In this document: in pieces, positions 60,060-64,000 of the stretch
Layout of the letters: each line of letters begins with the position of its first letter
Position numbering within the stretch: the first letter of the stretch is position 1
NCBI RefSeq assembly: GCF_024362695.1
Contig: NC_065422.1
Coordinates: forward strand, 2,294,001-2,358,000
Length of the DNA stretch: 64,000 bases
Direction: 5' to 3'
DNA from: Pectinophora gossypiella
Taxonomy: Eukaryota; Arthropoda; Insecta; Lepidoptera; Gelechiidae
Notes under the pieces: generated by a model
The model's input: only the letters and a program-made list of their open reading frames with translations
Told to the model about the DNA's origin: nothing
Databases searched by the model: none
Made by a program: the position numbers and the translations under genes

Positions 60060-61610
60060 TTCTCGTCAGGCTTCAGTGGGTAGACGAAAAATGTTGCGAG
60101 CTTCCGTGCACGTACGGGCAGCAGCTATCCTTTTACTTGAGTCATGTTGGAAGTTGTATATATACGTCTCGCTGTGTAAACTTCGATAGCGCGTTTCAGG
60201 ACTGCGTTATTGAATGAAGCGCCATCTGTTGCATGTGGGCGGAACTAGCTGGTCAACTAGTTGAGTCCGCCACAGCCGTAATGAGTAAGAGGGAGCGCAT
60301 ACGGATTATCTGCCTCGCTCACACGGTAAGTCGGCACATATTAAGGATTCGATTTTTTCGTGGAGTGTGCGTGATTGGGTCTACGCTCCAGTTTGTACAA
60401 TATCTGTACTGACCTTTATGAAACTTTGTGCTTCGGAAGGTACGTTAAGGCGTTGGATCCGTCTGCGTGCGTGCAGTATGCTCCTTACCCCCTCTGGTTG
60501 ATTGAGTTGAGGCCTGTGCCCCGCAGTTGGGCGTATATAGGCTATATATTTACGTTATTTTTATGTTCTTGATACTAGATTAGATTAGATACTTCTTATC
60601 TTCTATAAATTATGTTAGATTCTGTCAAGAAGGCGTGATGTTCTTACGTTCACGATTATAGAACATTTGGCTCGACACATCTTAATGGTATTTGTGTTAG
60701 TCTGAGCGAAGACTGGACAAATATGAGATAATATTTATACTAGTTTACTAAGTAAAGAAGGATAAACTTACTTATTGTCACTTTGTTTGCAAATACTTCT
60801 AGTATTTGGTTTGAGTCGAGTGTGCGAGTGTGTTTGTGATTTGTAGTGAAATAATGACAGTTTCGTTTTAAGTTACGTAGGTAAGTAATACATACGTCAA
60901 CATACCGGCGTAAAAGTAAGTGCGCAATGCCAACAAAATGTCAAGTAGCAAATCAAATCAAATATATTTTATTCATCATCATCATCAATTTAAGAGCCAC
61001 GCTCTTGTCGGTGCAGCATTTTCCATGCTACTTTTTTAGGGAAAAATAGGGCAGAACACAGAACACACAGAACTAAATTTCAACAATCAGACATAACACG
61101 TGATACAGTACAATTTGAGCAGCCTTATTGCTCTAGAACAATTTCTTCCAGGCAACCACTAAAAGGAAACAAAACATAATACACAATAGCAATGTTGCTT
61201 TTTTAGATGAATTGCTTCAATGTGGTCTAAAAACACCTCTACCAACCCGTCGTGGACTATGCTCCATAGCCCCTCCGATTGGTGCTGGCCTGCAGCTAGA
61301 AGTGGGACGTAAATAGGCTGTTTATTTACTTTCATTTATTTATTTTAAATATTTATTTGTTCATAACAGAACAGACAAAAGAAAACGGGCAGTACAGGTA
61401 AGCTGATCTCTATTTATTGTTATGTTATAAAATGAAAATAATAATAATTACTACTATTGACTATTCCACACTTCACTCCACACTTGCAAACACACGTATG
61501 ACACAAAAGTACCTCCTCAACGAAAAAAAAAGAAGAAAATCTTTAGAATAGACAGGTCTTAGGTGGTTTTTAGGTCTTTAGTTTATACATTGCCTTTGTT
61601 TTTTTCTTTC
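60060..61610. other. No gene; repeat fragments
   Basis: 60430-60545 is a SINE B 3' part (tgcttcggaaggtacgttaa, gcgtatataggct). 60958-61130 begins with a LINE-tail-like block (aaatcaaatcaaatatattt). 61230-61325 is another SINE B-like tail (aagtgggacgtaaataggct). The remainder is unassigned. Confidence 0.55.
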
Positions 61611-61617
61611 ATTGTCA

Positions 61618-61998
61618 ATGGCCCCGATTCCTGCAGACACCGCCTAATTTTATTTTAAGTTATATCCGTCATTTTCATATCCGTCGAAAAGGAAAGGGAC
61701 GGATGATTCACAGCTCTTAATTTTAGGAAGAATGAGTAAATGAACGAATAACCCGGGCGAATCAAAAAGGTATGTGGCTGGTATGCAATCCGTTTGATGT
61801 GCTGTCTACTTACCTGTGTCGGGTTATTGACTGATGTAAAATTTTTAGACGGTTGTTTTAGATTTGTCCTTAAAATTGACGTGTGTTCCATAAATTTTAT
61901 GCTTGTCGATTACCCGTCCTTTTCCTTTTCGGCGGATAAGAAAATGACAGATATAACTTAAAATAAAATTAGATGGTATTTACAGGAATTAGCACCAT
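61618..61998. mobile_element. Fold-back MITE family J, longer copy
   Basis: Ends atggccccgattcctgcaga and ggaattagcaccat; arms taagttatatccgtcatttt and its complement. It carries about 70 bp more centre than the 2335 copy (acccgggcgaatcaaaaagg region), which suggests that 2335-2645 is an internal-deletion derivative. Confidence 0.85.
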
Positions 61999-62015
61999 TG
62001 TCTTTTTTGTCATTC

Positions 62016-62085
62016 TGGGGAGTCTCATATCCCTGTTTTAAACGCGGTAAGAACCCGTTATTATGTGTTTTAATTACGAATAGTT
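62016..62085. repeat. MITE family H fragment
   Basis: gggagtctcatatccctgtt, ttaaacgcggtaagaacccg, ttattatgtgttttaatta: one arm only. Confidence 0.7.
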
Positions 62086-62229
62086 TATTTGCCAGAAAAC
62101 AGTACAATAAGTTGTTGTTACGATTTTATGACCAGTGTTTTCAGCTTACACGTAAGCATGCAAAAGCAAATACCAATAATAATGATAAAAATGTATGTTA
62201 CAACAATAAAAAATACACATAAATAAAAA

Positions 62230-62400
62230 AAGAAAAGAAAAATTCCCGAGAAATGCCTTTTGGAGGTAAGTATGTAACCTAATTTGGTATTAGGCTGGCT
62301 TTCCTTTCACGGGTTGGAAGGTCAGACAAGCAGTCACTTCCTGTCAAGCCTTCAGGTAAGGTACCTTAGGTAACCGGACCCTGTGATGAACGGGATAACA
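62230..62400 (+). repeat. SINE family D fragment
   Basis: Contains cccgagaaatgccttttgga, cacgggttggaaggtcagac and ccctgtgatgaacgggataa. It is 5'-truncated and ends 43 bp before the ECL2/TM5 exon boundary. Confidence 0.7.
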
Positions 62401-62442
62401 AAAAAAAGAAAAAAAAACACAGATACATACCCCATCACGTAC

Positions 62443-62590
62443 CTAATACGCAACCCCATCCGGACGTAGAGCGCGAGGATGATCAGCCCTGGCAGGATGA
62501 AGAACAGCAGGCTGCTGAGCTCGCACAGGAACCAAGATGGAAGCTCCAGCATGGCGCAGAACGCTGATTCGAGAGACGAATTGCCGGACC
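62443..62590 (-). CDS. Neuropeptide GPCR exon: extracellular loop 2 to TM5
   Basis: Internal exon of a rhodopsin-type neuropeptide receptor, 148 bp. On the minus strand it follows a cag acceptor and ends at AG|GTACGTGA, a strong donor. It starts with the last two bases of a split codon and ends in phase 2. The translation carries the ECL2 cysteine (SAFCAMLELPSW), then a hydrophobic TM5 (LLFFILPGLIILALYVRMGL) and RIR at the start of intracellular loop 3. TM5 followed by YVRMGLRIR is typical of pyrokinin, CAPA and neuromedin-U-like receptors. It is the most 5' exon in the window; TM1-TM4 must lie beyond base 64000, and I saw no further exon between 62600 and the edge. The next exon is 35.65 kb downstream in transcription. 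Family assignment is from recalled motifs; pyrokinin versus CAPA subtype is unresolved. Confidence 0.88.
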
Positions 62591-62854
62591 CTGGAGATAA
62601 AAAATAAACTTACTTATTTAATTTTTTCTATTTATTTATTTAGATAGGTATACCAACAATACACATACTGTAAAGTTATAAAATGCAAGTCTTAAATTAG
62701 TTTTTGTATATGTGCCCCATTTACAGGTACACACAGCATTCACAATTACAACAACAAAACATAATAATTATATACCTATATAATTATTTTTGGGGTTATG
62801 TATACGTTTTTACAATAAAATACCAGATAATATTTTAAATTTGTCAGAGAACAA

Positions 62855-63130
62855 ATTTAAAGCTCACGTGAAGCTTACTTTATGTAAAAAAGCCTATTAT
62901 AAGATTAATGATTACCTAAACGATAAAAATGTCTGGTATTAAATGTGTTCCTCTAGTTATTAAATAACTTGTAATGTACCCTCATTGATTTAAAAGATGT
63001 GTTGCTGTTGCAGTTTCTTGTCATTTCTTCTCCTCAGCCATAACACCTTGCGAAATGACGTAAATTCAAAAATGTTACATTTGACCTTCAACAAGTTTAT
63101 CCATGATAATTACGTTGAATAAATGATTCT
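62855..63130 (+). pseudogene. Jockey/CR1-like LINE 3' remnant
   Basis: FKAHVKLTLCKKAYYKINDY LNDKNVW matches the ORF2 end at 33905-33990. A 3' UTR and gattctgattctgattctga tail follow. Confidence 0.75.
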
Positions 63131-63204
63131 GATTCTGATTCTGATTATAATATAAAAATAAATATGTATAAAACTTAAACAAAAAATATTATAAATACAT
63201 ATAT

Positions 63205-63330
63205 TACCGGAGGAGGTGGTATGGAGCATACTCCACCACGCTGCTCCAATGCGGGTTGGTGGAGGTGTTTTTACGGATAATAGCCGGGACCAACGGCTTA
63301 ACGTGCCCTCCGAAGCACGGAATCATCTTA
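63205..63330 (-). repeat. SINE family B fragment
   Basis: Contains gtatggagcatactccacca, tgcgggttggtggaggtgtt and cgtgccctccgaagcacgga. Confidence 0.75.
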
Positions 63331-63379
63331 ATTTTTCTTTATTTTTTTATTATACATAAGTACATTTATAATACTGTAA

Positions 63380-63830
63380 AATGGACAAAATTAGGAAAAG
63401 AGGAAGTCTGAAAGTAGCGCCGATCACTGAGAAATTGAGGAGCAACAGGTTAGCATGGTATGAGCAAGTAATTTCTTGCAGCTTCTTTTCTTCAGCTATA
63501 CAGGTTGTGAGAAGCTGCAGTAGTTTTAGGCGGATGAGACGTTCGTTGTGTAAATAATGACAATTATTATTGTAACTATGTTACCTACTGAATAAAGACA
63601 TTTTTGAATTTGAATTTGAATAATAAGGAGGGGCCATGAGTATGTATCTAGACCTAATCAGGACAAACATAGAGGTAAGGAACTACCCCAAGAAAGTGTG
63701 TATGGAATGTGTGAAGGATATGTGTGTGAAAGGTGGGAGTACCGAGATGACTACTGACAAAGACGGATGAAGAAATACATGTTGTGCCGACACCACTTAG
63801 AGTGGGATAAGGGCAGATGGATGGTGATTA
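63380..63830 (+). pseudogene. RTE-like LINE ORF2 remnant, split by a Jockey-type 3' end
   Basis: 63380-63472 reads MDKIRKRGSLKVAPITEKLR SNRLAWYEQV, a typical RTE ORF2 C-terminal segment. 63473-63620 is the same LINE 3' end as 34097-34250 (aagctgcagtagttttaggc and gaatttgaatttgaat tail). 63625-63830 resumes RTE-like sequence with stops. Nested insertion of two LINE types. Confidence 0.7.
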
Positions 63831-64000
63831 CCATGTTATAAGAAAACCAGGTAGGTATGCTTAAAAGTGACAGCTAACATTTCAAGGCCAGCCCAGCTGA
63901 CGTCATCTCACCCTGGGTTGCCATTTCGTAAAAAAGCAAATTGCCCATAACCGTAGTTTTTCATTTACTTTGCAAGGCAATTTTGAACTTTTAGTAAAAG

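Overview
The window looks like lepidopteran (moth or butterfly) nuclear DNA. It is AT-rich, has no bacterial-style coding, and is packed with tRNA-headed SINEs, fold-back MITEs, degraded non-LTR retrotransposons, a Tc1-type transposon and LTR elements. The species cannot be named from the sequence alone.

Host gene: five exons on the minus strand, read from high to low coordinates (62590-62443, 26792-26680, 11138-10955, 9988-9809, 7750-7522), join in phase across good splice sites. They encode the C-terminal part of a rhodopsin-type neuropeptide GPCR of the pyrokinin/CAPA/neuromedin-U receptor group, from extracellular loop 2 to the stop codon. TM1-TM4 lie beyond the right edge. Most of the window is therefore intronic, including introns of about 35.7 kb and 15.5 kb.

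Layout: 1-7.5 kb is 3' flank with MITEs, SINEs and LINE remnants. 7.5-11.1 kb holds the last three exons. 13,858-18,157 is a non-autonomous LTR retrotransposon with 0.63-0.65 kb LTRs and two tandem arrays, one made of 71-bp units whose two hairpins covary. 19,665-21,301 is an apparently intact Tc1-type transposon. 21-34 kb is a mosaic of SINEs and fold-back elements around the intracellular-loop-3 exon. 35,470-51,516 is a 16-kb non-coding LTR element with unusually long 6,282-bp LTRs, inserted into an old LINE; two related LINE copies in the window show the unoccupied site. 52-57 kb holds LINE remnants and SINEs. 57.8-60 kb is a GC-rich minus-strand gag-like ORF1 of a non-LTR element with no visible ORF2. 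60-64 kb holds MITEs, LINE fragments and the ECL2/TM5 exon.

The parts most worth a second look are the giant-LTR element, the covarying hairpin array, SINEs with a joined tRNA/5S promoter-like head, a central core shared by three SINE families, and a double-hairpin MITE that moves as a dimer. LTR identities and repeat boundaries were read by eye.
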